Notes: generated by a model from the sequence alone, not told the origin. Counted from the first letter of the stretch, positions 12,801 to 24,700 are shown. The stretch is DNA of 64,000 nucleotides from Diplosphaera chodatii (GCA_032358165.1 JAALGY010000014.1:310001-374000), one strand, 5' to 3'. Numbers and translations: made by a program.

Positions 12801-15546
12801 CTGCGCTCCTGCTCTGCATGCCTGAGTGGCGACCCAGAAGTGTGTAACGGACACGCAAAGGACCACCCCAAAGCAGGCCCACTGATGAACACAGTGAAGG
12901 CTCATGTCTCTTCAGTCCGTGATGCAGCAGCCTCACTCTGCGTGCTGCCTGCTGAGCTGCTCAGCTCGGCGCAGGCTGTTCATCAGGCGCGCCTGCTGAC
13001 GTGCAGTATCCCGCGCAGCGGGTGTACACAGTACCGCAGGCGAGACCCTGCCGCTGCCTGACACATGCTGGAAATCGTTCAGCATCTTACCCTTCCATAC
13101 GCATGCCAGACAGCTGCAAAAGCTTCAGCTGCTGGCAAGGAAGTGTGACAAAGCTGTCCAGCGGATAGTAGCTCATGTACTACATCGTTGTTGCTCCTCA
13201 CCACTGCTGACCACGGCAGCAGAGGTGGGCGCTGACTTCAGTCGACCAATCGCTCGCAGGAGCAGCTGCTGGTGGCCAAGCGGATGGATGCCCAAGTCGA
13301 CCTGCAAGCAGCGCATCCCTGGCATCCACACTTGCAAACCTTGAGCTACAGGCTGCCGATCGGCAGCTGCACACATTCTATGCGGTGAACTACCAGGGTC
13401 GACCATTCAGTGCTAGTTGGACCACCAGCACGCAGTGCAGGCAGCAGCAATGTACCTTGAGCTGCTCAGACGTCAACTGGCCTAGCAGCACACCATCGAT
13501 GGCATGGTGCACAAAGCTGCGGCGATACTGGTCCATGCCCATATTTGACACCCAGTCTGCCACCTGCAGCGTTCAAAACAATCACAGTCGGTGGATTGCA
13601 AATGCCAGTTGAAGGCTAACCCACATAAGCGACCATGACAACACAGCCTAGGATGACACCCACTTGAGTGCTGTTCCACTGGTCGAAGGGCATCTGCAGC
13701 TGCTGTTGCCAGCGCTGCTCCTTTCTGCTGAGGTGTGCCGTTGCTGTGCCTGGCAGCCAGTCAAAGTGCTTGTGCTGGTTGCTGCCACTGCTGCCATGCT
13801 TGCTTTGCTCCTCTGCTGGACCATGCAGCCGACCGTTGGACACCTGCTGCCGCCACGGCGGCTGCTGGAACACTGGTGTGCCGGCAGAGCAACTCGTGTC
13901 ACCTGCGGTAGCGTCTGCAGGCCAGTCACATGACTGCTGTCTGGCAGGCGCAGCTGGCCGAGCCGTGGCCTCGCTTGGTGCAGACAGCAGCTCTATGGCC
14001 GGTTGTGGCTGTGGCTGCATATGAGGCTGAGGCTGCGCACCGCTTTCTGAGCCTGTGACATCGTCACTGGATGGCTGCATGCCGCTGAGGATGGAGATGC
14101 TGCTCTGCGAAGCAAGAGGGGCTGCTGCCTGCACATCCTGTGTGCGCTCACCTGTTGATAGCGACACAACTGTTCGAGTCTACAACAGGCTACAGCGGCC
14201 TGGTCTCATATTGGCATGTCCACCACTCCATGCTGTTCCTTACCACTGATGTGTGTTCCGCCACCACAAGCAGACCGCCTCGGGCTCTGCAGTGATGCTA
14301 CATTGCCACCATCAGCTCCACCCGCAGCCTGTGCTGTCACGGGCCCCGTGCTGCGAGTTGAGGCGCTGCGAGGGGACCCTCGCCGGCTGCTGAGCGCGGA
14401 CCGCAAGCTGGCCAAGGAGCCGCGCCGAGGATTGGTGGCCCATTGTGCTGTGGCATCTGCTGTTGCCCTGCTTCTGTCAGCAGCAGCTGCTGCGCTGTTG
14501 ATATGGACAGGGCCAGGCTGCAGGCTGCTGGTGGTCCTGCGGTGGCCTGTGGGGGTCGACCCTGTGCCATGGCTGCTCGCGCCAAGCACGCCTGGGGCCG
14601 ACGATCCAACTGGCCAGGCGCTCAAGTTGGCGACCCTCATAGGCGAATCACCGCCAATGCCATGGTCTTTTGTTGGCTGCCGTGAGCCAGAAGGTGTCTT
14701 GTAACTGCCCCACTCGCTCAGCGGCGATGCCGCTTGGCTGGGCGCAGGCTGTATGTCAGACGTCATTGGTGACTGCTGAGGGACTGGATCCCCCTCTGAC
14801 TGACGCTGCTGCTGCCTGCTTGCTTGTGACGCTGCATCACTGTCGGCCGATGGATTAACGAGATGTTGCCGCGGCATCTTGGCGGCTGGCATGGTGGTTG
14901 TGTCACCGTGACCATCATCAGCAGGGCCAAGCAGGGATGCCACCCAGGACGAGTTGGCATAGCTGTCACGTAGGGAGGCAGCCGTCCGCAGCGAAGCAGG
15001 CGGCAGCTCCGTCCGTGTCGTGGCGGGTGAAAACAGCGACGAAGAAGCCGCCACAGACGGTGCAGTGGATGGTGACAGAAGCCCTGCGTAGTCCAGTGAC
15101 GCTGTTCCACCGCCGCCAGTGGTGCTGACGCTGCAACGGCCGCCGGATGTCGCAGCTAGCGAGCCGAGCTTAAAGGATCCAGACTGATCCAGACCGTGTG
15201 ATGGGCTGCCAGGTGCAGTGGTGTCCGATATGCAGCAGGAAGACTGCTGATCGAGGGAGGCCTTGCTGCGAGCACGCCGTCTTGAGCCCGAGAGATAGCT
15301 CCAGACGTCCGACATATTAAGCAGTGCAAGATGAGCTGCAGGCCCATACCAGCTGTACTGCTCTCGAGGCTGCCTCTGCTAAGCTCGTGAAGCCGATGTT
15401 GATGTCGTGCACATACAGTGCAGCCGGGTCTCCATCAGGCAAAGTGAAGCGGGCTCACGGGAGGGAAAGCTATCCAACACGTGCGCTGAAGCACTTACGA
15501 ACTTATCAATGGCCTCGAACGATGCTTCCGACCCTTGCATTCTCAT
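9841..15546 (-). CDS. SAM-domain, coiled-coil protein of unknown function
   Basis: The 5' half joins cleanly: exons 15499-15546 (MRMQGSEASFEAIDKF, perfect GTAAGT donor), 14244-15378, 13664-14151, 13456-13563 and 13202-13301. The second and third exons are a long Ser/Gln/Pro-rich region that looks disordered. The fourth and fifth encode a SAM domain: VADWVSNMGMDQYRRSF, HHAIDGVLLGQLTSEQLK, then VDLGIHPLGHQQLLLRAIGRLK, with the W, IDG, L-T-x-E-x-L and LGI-x-x-x-GH landmarks. Further minus exons at about 12980-13060, 12740-12830, 12120-12220, 11850-11950, 11235-11400, 10846-11020, 10275-10370 and 10045-10165 carry Arg/Gln/Glu-rich coils (HAEQERRQAEAAATQAAQL, FLRRLQADLDSRETRL). A last recognisable piece is ERIEKFMERLDT near 9835-9871. 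The 3' exon borders and stop are not resolved. An alternative start is the ATG at 15315. SAM domains oligomerise, so a scaffold role is likely but inferred. Confidence 0.6.
11140..11188. repeat. Direct repeat, 22-bp unit twice with 27-bp period
   Basis: The unit catgagcaacagtgtcatgg(ta) at 11140 recurs at 11167 with one substitution (cat to cac). It lies in a probable intron of the SAM-domain gene. Confidence 0.7.
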
Positions 15547-15782
15547 AGTTGCGTTGCTGACCAAGTCACGTGCGGCGCGCCCTCGACCTCGTGGACATTT
15601 ACGTTAAAAATAGTAAATCTCACACGTTTCCCCCTAAGGTAGAGAGTTCGGGCAGAAAGCCTGGCGATGCTGCCTCTCCTGCATACACATACATAAAAGC
15701 CATCAGCTTGAGCATAGTTTTCGTGTTGTCCGCATGACAAGATAAGGCGGGCCGGGAAACTCGTTGGCCTCGCATCTGCGGC
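15547..15782. promoter_or_regulatory. Divergent promoter, SAM-domain gene (-) / Rab18 gene (+)
   Basis: About 240 bases separate the two start codons, so this segment must hold both promoters. It contains a G-box-like CACGTG at 15567-15572. In the orientation of the minus gene it reads CACGTGAC, the same 8-mer seen in the divergent promoter near 25736. Function is inferred. Confidence 0.45.
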
Positions 15783-16403
15783 ATGGACAGCACAGGACAG
15801 CTCCAACCTTTCGATAGCCTTGTAAAGGTGCTCTTAGTCGGCGATTCTAGTGTCGGCAAGAGTTCCCTGTTGCTCCGCTTTACGACAGACAGGTTTGAGG
15901 CATCCACCAACCCCACGATAGGAGTGGACTTTCGCACAAAATATGTCACACAGCAGGGCAAGCGGCTCAAGCTCACAATTTGGGACACAGCAGGCCAGGA
16001 GCGCTTCAGGACTCTCACCAGCTCATATTACAGGGGGGCGCACGCAGTAATATTTGTGTACGATGTCACACGACGAGAAACGTTCGACAGCCTGGGGGAG
16101 ATTTGGATGCAGGAGGTGGACATGTACAGCACGATCGAAAATGCGATCAAGATGGTTGTGGCCAACAAAGTCGACAGGGACACAGACAGGGAGGTGACCT
16201 CGGAGGAGGGCGAAAACTTTGCAAAGACCCACGGCTGCTTATTTGTGGAGACTAGCGCCAAGGCAGATGTTGCGGTGACACAAGCCTTTGAGGAGCTGGT
16301 GCTCAAGGTGTTGGAAACGCCAAACCTGCTTACAGATGCGGGCAACTCACGACTGCACGTGGGTGCTGGCATCCAGCAGCCACCGTCGGGTTGCTGCGGC
16401 TGA
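15783..16403 (+). CDS. Rab18/RabC-type small GTPase (intronless)
   Basis: A single exon encodes 206 residues. All GTPase motifs are present: P-loop GDSSVGKS at residues 20-27, switch I around Thr45 in [14 protein letters not shown] at 68-73, NKVD at 128-131 and ETSAK at 156-160. The effector region and the [15 protein letters not shown] stretch are most like the Rab18/RabC branch, which acts on ER and lipid-droplet membrane traffic. The C-terminus is SGCCG, giving paired cysteines for prenylation with one residue after them. The gene has no intron, unlike nearly all neighbours, which may mean an old retrocopy. It shares a short promoter with the divergent SAM-domain gene. Confidence 0.92.
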   Translation: MDSTGQLQPFDSLVKVLLVGDSSVGKSSLLLRFTTDRFEASTNPTIGVDFRTKYVTQQGKRLKLTIWDTAGQERFRTLTSSYYRGAHAVIFVYDVTRRETFDSLGEIWMQEVDMYSTIENAIKMVVANKVDRDTDREVTSEEGENFAKTHGCLFVETSAKADVAVTQAFEELVLKVLETPNLLTDAGNSRLHVGAGIQQPPSGCCG

Positions 16404-16994
16404 GCGTGTAGCCAGCGTCGGCGGCTGACTCTTGCTGCACTCGCTGCTGCACTTGCTCTCGCTGCTGCACTCGGCAGCATCCATTCCCTGGATAGGCAGC
16501 ACATGCACGCTGCGGTGGATCATAACGGGGCTAGGGCCTAGCCCACTGCAACACCTTGCCTCAATCACGGTCTGTTGCAGGGGTTGATATCTTGTGCTGC
16601 CACAGTACTCTGGCCTAAGATTTCGTGGTAATTGTACAGTAGTTGTTGTCATCTAGATGACGCTGTCACCAGCATCCTACCACAGTCCACCTTGCGCCTG
16701 TGTAATCTCACACTACAGCTCGGTCATTGGAGCATGTTTGAAGCGTTGCTCTGAGTGGCAGCAGAGGTGGCAGCCTGACAGAAATGTCGATGCATGGCAA
16801 GCAAAACCCTTTCTAGGACTTGCCCGCGCAGCCCATTGCCACCTAGCACTGACACTCTGACGGCAACATCTACATCATAAGCTTGATCACTGGTTTCCCT
16901 ACTATTTTGTTCGCCTCAGATGGCGTGGGCCTGATTCTGTCACTCAGCTTGCAAAAACAGCTATAGGACTGCAGCATCATTCGCGCATGCTTGC
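16404..16994. other. Intergenic, Rab18 to REV7
   Basis: No coding exon is seen. The stretch carries the Rab 3' UTR and the promoter of the REV7-like gene. TGTAA, the usual green-algal polyadenylation signal, occurs near 16700 (tgtgtaatctc). Confidence 0.5.
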
Positions 16995-18196
16995 ATGTCT
17001 TCTGATGCAGCTCAATATGCTGCCGTGATATCGGAGTTTGTTGAAGCAATTATCCACCAGACACTATTCGTAAGAGAGGTAAGAACCTGTCTGCCACATA
17101 CGAATGCGCTTGTGCATCAAAGCAAGTCAGTGATGACGAGCGCATGAACACGCAGGTGTATGATCCGGACCTCTTTGATCGGGCGCGCCTGTACGGCATT
17201 GCTGTTCGCAAATGCATACACCCTGACGTTGTAGCCTACGTGCAGCAGCTGACAGAAAGCCTCAAGGTCAACAGAGCCCGCGGTTTCTGTGCAGGCAAGC
17301 ACAGCGTGCATAGCATGTCATGCGCTTGGTTTGGAAGTTTGATACCAGCTGCGCACAGGATGGCGTGGAGAGGGGCACCTTGACGAAGTTCATAGTTGTG
17401 ATCCTGGACCAGTCCGCACAGGCGATCGAGAAGTATGCGCTTGACATCAAGGTGGGTGGTTCTGTTACATGCTCACGCAAGCTGGCAAGGCGTCAGCAGG
17501 CCTGCAGGCAATACCGAGGCTGCTGATCAAGTGTGGCCCGCCCCGTGTGCATGCACAGCTGCTGCAGCGGGAGAAGGTGCGGGAGATGAGCCCCATTGAG
17601 CTAGAGGCGGCCCTGCGGAACATGCTCCTGAAGCTGCAGTACACCAAGGCCATCCTGCAGCCTCTGCCGGCAGGTGCCAAGATGCTTGTGCAGTCGCATG
17701 CACGACAACAGCGCTACGAGTCCAAGTGTTTGGTGTCGAAGCAAAGCATGTTGTAGCGCGCGTGCGGGTGGGCAATTTCACCAGCGTTCTGTACCCCGGT
17801 GTGCAGGCTGCACATTTACCGTGCTGGCATGCATGAGCGGCGGAGCAGAGCTGCCTGAAGACCTGTGGGCAGAGGAAGTGGGCGAGCATGCTGTGGTAGG
17901 TGGCACCCACATCCAACATGTGCCCAGCCGTGCACCCCCTGGATCACTGGAGCGCCTGTGAAGACGACATGCTTGCAAGTGGTGCAGTATTGCAGGCTGG
18001 GTGTCATATGTGACTGGGACGGGCGCGCCCTGAGTGCAAGAACGTGACCCCTGCACTGTAGGTAGCGCCGCAGGGATATGCAATCAGTCAACCACATGAG
18101 CTTCAGCCGGTGAAAACAACACGGGTGGCACAGACCCTGCAACTGCAGCTCACGGTTGACAGCTCGCTCTTCACAACACTGCAGCTGGGCCAGTGA
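16995..18196 (+). CDS. REV7: REV7 / MAD2L2-like HORMA-domain protein
   Basis: Six exons join in phase: 16995-17078, 17156-17266, 17359-17451, 17559-17673, 17807-17895 and 18074-18196. They give 204 residues, close to the usual ~210 of REV7. Recognisable pieces in order are ISEFVEAIIHQTLFVRE, VYDPDLFDRARLYGIAV, TKFIVVILDQSAQAIEKYAL (human REV7 has VVVVILD...PVEKF), EAALRNMLLKL, GCTFTVLACM (human GCTFTVLV) and a C-terminal safety-belt strand with LQPVKTTRVAQTLQLQL. The family is the accessory subunit of DNA polymerase zeta in translesion synthesis, and in animals it also serves shieldin and APC/C control. Nuclear location is expected. Nothing appears truncated. Confidence 0.85.
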
Positions 18197-18688
18197 TGCT
18201 GCAGGGTATGTTGCCAATGCAGTTTGGGTGCCCAGCGTCATCGTCATCAAGGCCCCTTAGGATGTGCCAATAACACTTCCAAGCGCTGCTAGCGATAACA
18301 CAAAGTAATTGGACTACCAAACAATCGCAGCACCATCTGAGAATACCGTAGTCGTGGCCAAACAAGTTACAGGGTCTTCGCAATCTCGCACTGACAAGGG
18401 CTCCAACACAAGGCAAGCATAGGCTGCCTGCACCTTGGGTGACCACGGCACAAGCTGACAACATTGCTGCCATGTGTGACATCGCACATGCCTGTGGCTT
18501 GGTGCAACATTAGCATCTACAGCTTTTCATACTTGATACATCGACACAGTACAGAGCAAGAAAGGACGACCACTACATGAATAAAGGGAACGCCCAATCT
18601 CTCGTTAGTTGTCCGCTAATCAATTGCCAGTGAGTGCACAGCTTCACCAGCAATGGCAACCGCCTCCAAGTAAGTCTGGCGCTCCAGC
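18197..18688. other. Convergent intergenic region
   Basis: This lies between the ends of the REV7-like gene (+) and the RING gene (-). No coding potential is seen. It holds both 3' UTRs. Confidence 0.5.
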
Positions 18689-19288
18689 TCAGAAGAGCAG
18701 CAGGCACATGATGACAAAACTCCCCAGCATTAGAAGTAGCCTTGACAAGAATGCCTGATGCTGCTGCTCCGGCGTCAGGGGCTCTGTGTATCCGCCCTGG
18801 CCCTGGTTCTGCTGGAAGCCGAACAGCGTTGGGATTATGCCCAGGCCAGGCTGCATGTTGACATTGCCGCCACCCTGCCCGAAACCCCCGCGCTGCACGG
18901 GCGCTGGCCGCTGGCCTGCCGGCCGGCGCGGCACGGCCTCTCCCGCATCCTTGCTGTCTGCCACCTGCTCGAGGCCGCCCGTCTTCTTGCGCGGATCCGC
19001 ATTGTCGCCGCCTCGGCCATATATGGGTATACAGTTCTTTTCATCGTCGATGCCCGCCTTGCAGACCGGACACACCCGGCAGTGGCTCTGCACCTGCATC
19101 CACCTGTAGATGCAGGGCCAGCAGTAGAGGTGGCCGCACAGCGTGACCACGGGCTCGTGCGCCAGCTCATAGCAGATGTTGCACTCGAACGCGGAGTTGC
19201 CCTCCTCCTGCTGCTCTGACGACTGTGCTGCTGCAGCCTGGTCGCGCTCTATGGGCCGCCCAAGCCTGGTGTGCGGCCCAGCCTCCAT
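18689..19288 (-). CDS. RING-type E3 ubiquitin ligase, RMA1/RNF5/RNF185-like, tail-anchored
   Basis: A single open exon of 199 residues starts at ATG 19288. A C3HC4 RING begins near residue 30: CNICYELAHEPVVTLCGH, LYCWPCIYRWM and CPVCKAG. CIPIYGRGG follows the RING, a stretch typical of RNF5/RMA proteins. The C-terminus is a single hydrophobic anchor, SRLLLMLGSFVIMCLLLF, immediately before the stop. RMA-type ligases sit on the ER membrane and act in ER-associated degradation. The middle is Gly/Gln/Pro-rich. The frame stays open upstream, so an earlier 5' exon is possible, but the ATG before EAGPHTRLG is the simplest start. Confidence 0.85.
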   Translation of the reverse strand: MEAGPHTRLGRPIERDQAAAAQSSEQQEEGNSAFECNICYELAHEPVVTLCGHLYCWPCIYRWMQVQSHCRVCPVCKAGIDDEKNCIPIYGRGGDNADPRKKTGGLEQVADSKDAGEAVPRRPAGQRPAPVQRGGFGQGGGNVNMQPGLGIIPTLFGFQQNQGQGGYTEPLTPEQQHQAFLSRLLLMLGSFVIMCLLLF

Positions 19289-19488
19289 GTGTGCACCTGC
19301 ACCCGCTGGCCCGAGCCAGACCAAACAACAAGGTGGCTTGTGCAGAATCCACTGACTGAGTCTGAAGCAGCTCAATTGGCGTATACCTCGCTGCTATGTG
19401 CCCCGATCGTCAGGGGTGCGCGTGCAGCAGCAGAACTTGGGCCATGCCCAGGTCTGCACGCGCTTCCGGTGATACTCTGGCCGTCTGG

Positions 19489-19700
19489 CGTTACGTAAAC
19501 CTCCTCAACTGTAGTGCCTTTAAGCACAGGTTCTGAAGCATGTATGTACTGCAGAGCTGCACACATGCAGTCCAGCATTGTGTCCTCCCAGGCTCCCTTA
19601 GACGGCACCGTCGCTGACCATCCTGCCACTGAGCGTGTTGCACCTTCTTCACGGCTGATGGTGGCACTGTCAAAGCCGCCAACCATTGGGGTGCGGATGG
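19489..19700 (-). other. Orphan open reading segment between two minus-strand genes
   Basis: The reverse strand reads without stops through TIRTPMVGGFDSATISREE, GAWEDTMLDCMCAALQYI and TTVEEVYVTPDGQS. The composition looks coding rather than like a shadow. It lies between the stop of the upstream gene (19923) and the RING start (19288). It could be a 5' exon of the RING gene, a 3' exon of the upstream gene, or a small gene starting at the ATG at 19691-19689. I do not recognise a family. Confidence 0.3.
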
Positions 19701-19922
19701 TCTGAACCCTGCGAGGTCATCACGGCAGCATGTAAGATGACAGTTGGCGGAGGTTTAGAGCTGGCCTATCTGCAGGTGGCTGCCGACACATGCACGTCAC
19801 GCTCATCGTACCGCCACACGCAACACGACCCTTACCATATGCATACCATCTGAAGACTCCGCAAGATGCCTTCAGTGCATCAGGTGCCGGGTACTGCTGT
19901 TGCTGCAGAGTGCTTCTCCGGA

Positions 19923-21365
19923 TCACACACGCCGCTGCTGCTTGACCTTCGCACGGGGCCTGCCGCTTGGGGGCTTGCCCGAGACACGGAGCACGCCGCG
20001 CCGAAAGGCGCTCCCGTGCTCGCCCAGCCCTGCGTCCCGTTTCGGCGTGCCCGCAGCCTTCTGCTTTCTCCGCACCTTGGCGATGGCCTGCCTCGACAGG
20101 TGGCCCGCCTCCACCGCCTCTTCCTGCACACGCTCCGCGCGGTGTGTGTGCTTGCGCTTCAGGCCTGCCGACGCAGAGAGCAAGATCATGCAGCTGCTCA
20201 TATGCTGTGCCGGATAGACTTGAAATGAATTATACGAAGTGACCTGCACACGTTCTCAGCCACCGCACGGAATTGGGACTCTGAGGGGCCCTCAGCAGAC
20301 GCACGACGGCCGCTTAGGCAGAACGCCGGGAGGTGGGTTAGGTGGGACAAGCATCTGTGCACCCTTGCCAACAGAGGCGGGCATGCGCTGCGCCTTGTCA
20401 GCGCGTGCGCCCAGCTTTGCGAGCTCTGTGGCATCAAACTGCTTCTTGGCTTTCTTATCCAGCGCGGCAGCACCTGCAAGCATATGCCATATGGCCATCA
20501 CATCGTCTGGTCTCGCCCCAGCGCAGTACTACTGCAAGGGCGTGAGCTCTGTCAGCGCACCAGCAGCCAGGCACGGCAGTTGACGTGATGACACCAGCCA
20601 TTCGAGCAGAATGGTGCACAATGGTGTGCGCATCGAGCGCGCACCGTATGTCTGCACTTGTCTCTGCAAGCTTGACAGCTCCGACCGGCTGCCGGTCCAC
20701 GTTGACACTGGGTCACTTGCGGCTGTGGCTGGAGTCCCTGTAACACCGGTGCCTCCCCTGCTTCTGATGGGGACGCCGCCGCTACCGCCGCTGCCGCTAT
20801 GCCGCGGTTGTCTGCTGCTCGCCATACCCTGTTGACACGTGAACACGTGTCTTTCAACTGGCTGAATGTGCTTGCATACCATCAGGGCCCGGCGTCACCA
20901 AGGCCTAGTGGTCCACCTCACCTGCGGGCGGACAGCCTTGCTATCAAATTCAAAGACTTCCGGCCCGCTGGCCGTTGGCTCGCGACTGCTGTCGGATGCT
21001 GCGTTGTCGCCGTCGTCCGTGCAGACGCCTGTGCTGGTGCTGTTCTGCACAGCAGACACTCATGCGTGCTTCCATTGCAGCCGCCGCAGAGGCACCGCAT
21101 GCAGCAACTGCCCTACTGACAATAAGCTGCGCTGATATGTCACCTCCTCAATGTCATCGTCAGCTTCAGTCAGCTTACGCTGCGCTGCCCTCAGTACAGC
21201 ATTACGGCCGTCCTCGCGGCGGGCGTCGTCAAATGAATTCAGGAACATGTCGCCTGCAATGCTACAAGGAAGTGAGTGGTGGAAAGCTTCCTGTTATGAC
21301 GGTGACAAGCTGTCGTATCATAAGCCGGCAGTCGCACCAAGAGCGGCTAGTCGGTCTGCAGCCAT
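19923..21365 (-). CDS. Basic, probably nuclear protein of unknown function
   Basis: The likely start is at 21365 (MAADRLAALG), spliced to a second exon at about 21143-21255 (DMFLNSFDDARREDGRNAV, QRKLTEADDDIEE). Later exons are at about 20925-21045 (GPEVFEFDSKAVRPQ), 20655-20770 (RSELSSLQRQVQTYG), 20290-20470 (KKAKKQFDATELAKL, VPPNPPPGVLPKRPS) and 19923-20170 (HRAERVQEEAVEAGHLSRQA, ending SGRPRAKVKQQRRV and a stop). The tail is strongly basic, as in many nucleolar or chromatin proteins. I do not recognise a family. Exon borders between 20.2 and 21.0 kb are approximate. Confidence 0.5.
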
Positions 21366-21749
21366 GTCGTCGGTGCTGCTTGCTTGACGGCCAGTGGCAG
21401 CGGCCTATGGTGATGCTGACGGCATTCAAGCGAGGCCGTGACTCAGGACGGTGTAGACAGCTGGAGCAAGCGCGACCTTGTCTGTGATCTCAGGTTAGGT
21501 ACGTCAATGCGGAACAAGTTGCGCAACTGTTGCCGCATGGCTCACGTTCACCACCCCAGGGTGGCGCCGCTTGTGGGTGGAAAACACACGGCGTTTCAGG
21601 TGCATTTGTAGTGGAGCTCCAGAGGAGGTTTGTATATGTAATGTTCATGCGAAGGTCGCACTTGCCACACCGAGAGACTTGATAGCATCAACATAAATAT
21701 AGTCATGATCACGCAGCCGCAGTCTTGTTGCTGTTCACAGTTGCATGGG
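21366..21749. other. Intergenic, both neighbours on minus strand
   Basis: No coding exon is seen. The segment holds the 3' UTR of the protease gene and the promoter of the basic-protein gene. Confidence 0.45.
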
Positions 21750-24700
21750 TCAGGTTTCGGTGTCAAACTCCACGTACAGCGGTTCGGTCGCAATACCTGC
21801 GCAGGCACAGGAGCACAAAAGCCCTGAATCCAACACCAACGGCAAGGGATGGTGTCATCCTGCACACTGCGGATGCTTGTTGACACGCCAGACACCAGGC
21901 TCACCACAGTCCGCTGGCTGTCTCGCAATACGGATGTAGCCGTCCTGCAACAGGAGAGTCCGCAGCGCTCGACTCATTACATGTAGTAGCAACACCAGCA
22001 GGTACACGTACAGCTTCCCCTCCCACCTCTCCCCAGTTGGCGGACCACGTGTTCTTCACAATCCAAAAGTCGTGGCCGCCCTCGCTGCCATACCCGCTCA
22101 CCAGCACAGCATGGTCCAGCTCTGCAATGGCTCAAGAGACCATGTTGGTGGACTGGACCCGGAAGCACTGCAAATGGCGACGTTCACATAGCGACAGCTG
22201 CACAGCACTCCCATCATGCAGTTGCCAGGACATGCACAAGCATCACACCAACGACACAGTGTAGCACACCTGTGACGGGTTTGACGGTACAGTGTGTGTT
22301 GTTGTAGATGCCGGACTTGTAGAACCGGAACGTCTCAGCGCTAGCGTCCACAGCGACTGCGACATGCAGCAGGAACGCCGTTTGCAGCAGACCACCGCTG
22401 GCATCTGAGCAGCTGCTGGAGGATGCGCATCACGTAGGCTGCAAGTCGACCAAAGAGCTCGACATCACCTGTCATGGGTCCCTTCGTCAGCAGCGCCTCC
22501 ATCAACCCCTTCTCGCCCCCCTTCACATACTTCGTGACGCCCTGCAGAGTGGACACACACATCCACGATGCAGCATCAGCTCGTCTTGTTGTCCGCGCCA
22601 TCGTAGTCCTATCGCACGATCTCGATCAACCTCCACAACCTCCGCCTCTACACTGATGTGCTACAGCAAGCAGCCCATCCGCAACCACACCTTGTTCAGC
22701 TTGGTCAGCGGCTTAGACGAGTTGCAGTAGCTGGACACGCCAATGTAGGGATAGTCGTCCTCCGATGCAACGCCTCCCGTTTTCCAGACATATTCGAAGG
22801 CAATCTGCTGGTAGCCGTCATCTGTAGCATCATTTGTTGGCATTAGGCTGACTGTCGCAATGGACGCTGCGCTTACCCAGGTACTCCAGATGTATCATGG
22901 CGAAGTAAGGCCATTGAGCAGACACTCAGGCAGGGAAACGGAAACAACAGGAGCCAATTGACGCACAGCAGCCCTTGTTGGAAAGCTTGCCCTGCAGCAT
23001 GCGGCAAACTGCATCAGCATTGCACAGCTCAAAGCACAGAGTATGCCAGTACATTCAACAGGTCCAGACTCGGTGGGACAAGTGTGCAGCTCACGTCAAA
23101 AATGTCCCAGGAGCAGTCGATGAGGTTCTGCTCCGAGAACAGCCGCTGCTTGCCGGTGATGCGGTAGTATGCTGTCTCAATGGCCCCAATGGCGCCGAAA
23201 GCCTGCACCACACAGAAGCTCGCCCATCAAGGGTGCAGGCCAAGACCACGACTGCACTCAAGGAATGCACACACTTCTCTGTGGCTGTAACACACACACA
23301 AGGTGTGCGCACCCAGCAAGAGCCGCAGGCAGCCTGGTTCTTCACAGGGCTGTCGGCAGCAGTGCCCCGCCAATCCACGCCATTGGGCAGCATGTGCTGC
23401 GCCACGGTCGGCACATGCTGGGAGGTTGGCGGCGCCTGTGCCGCCCACTCTGAGCGCCTATGTAGCAGCCAGATGCTCGTCAGGTCCATCGTCTGAATAT
23501 GGTTAAGCACTTTGGCGTGGGTTCATCCCTTGTCAACCTGCGGTTAGACGCAGGTATCGCGCAAGTGAATATGTGCATGCCATTGGCACCGCAGGACATG
23601 GCAGATGTTTCAGGTACCTCTTCTTGTTGCCAGCCAGAAGTGCGCGATATTCTTCAGCCGAGACATCGCCCCAGTGGTTGATGGCCAGCTTGTGGCCCCC
23701 ATTGGGCTGCTCCGCATTCCACTCCTGCACGACAACAAGGGCTCTGCAAGCGCATTCACGCCATCTGATACAGAACCACTGCTGGGCCGCAGCCGACTGT
23801 AAACTTTGAATGAACTCGCAATACGGTATGACACCTGGATGAATCGCATGTTGTCCTGGAAGGTGGTGCGCCGTGCTAGGTAATCTTGCTGGCTGCGGTG
23901 GCGTCTGCCATGCTGGTGCACATGCCTGTCATACTCAGCGTCACCTGCATGCCACGGCTGCCAGCTCAGCACGGTCGTTCAAACCGAAAATCTCATGATC
24001 AGAAAAAACCCACCCTATGGCACTGCTGCAGTCCTTGAGTGGTTGGGCTGCCATGGCCTGCAGCCTGACGCCAGCGGCAACTGCACCATGGTATGCGGGC
24101 GGCAGCAGGGTCAGCAGTTCTGTGCGCAGGTCCAGCCCAGGCCGGCGTGCCATGACCTCCAGACCCTCCGGCTTGCAGTTGGGCGGCTTGTCAAACACAC
24201 TCTCGTCCAAGCCACCCGCCTGCCAGTCGCTGTAGTCTCCCACATAGTGATCAAAATGCCCCCCAGTATACCTGCACAGATGAGGGAGGTACATGTCTAT
24301 ACACAAGCATCTTCGGTGCGCAGGTTTCAACGGTATGAGCATGCGCACACGTACGCCACAGACAGAACACACGCACGGGTTGATGCCCCAGATGTCAAGC
24401 CTGACAGGTGCGCCATCCTGCAGTCCGTGCCAGCAAAGGTCAAGGCTGTGTATTATGTACTCTTTAAGATGCTCAAAAACTGCTCACATATCATGCAGCA
24501 GTGCCTTTGCAGCCTTCGTACCTTGCTGACACTTAGGGTGTAGTTGGACACATAGTGCCCGTAGCCCTTGCCCGGCTCCGACTTGAACACCCATGTATCA
24601 ACCGTCTGATCTTCAATCTTGGTTTCACCACCATACTCCCAGCGTTCCCTCGTCACCTCTGGCAGGACCTGCGGTGTCGGCAAACACATGTCCCTTGCCT

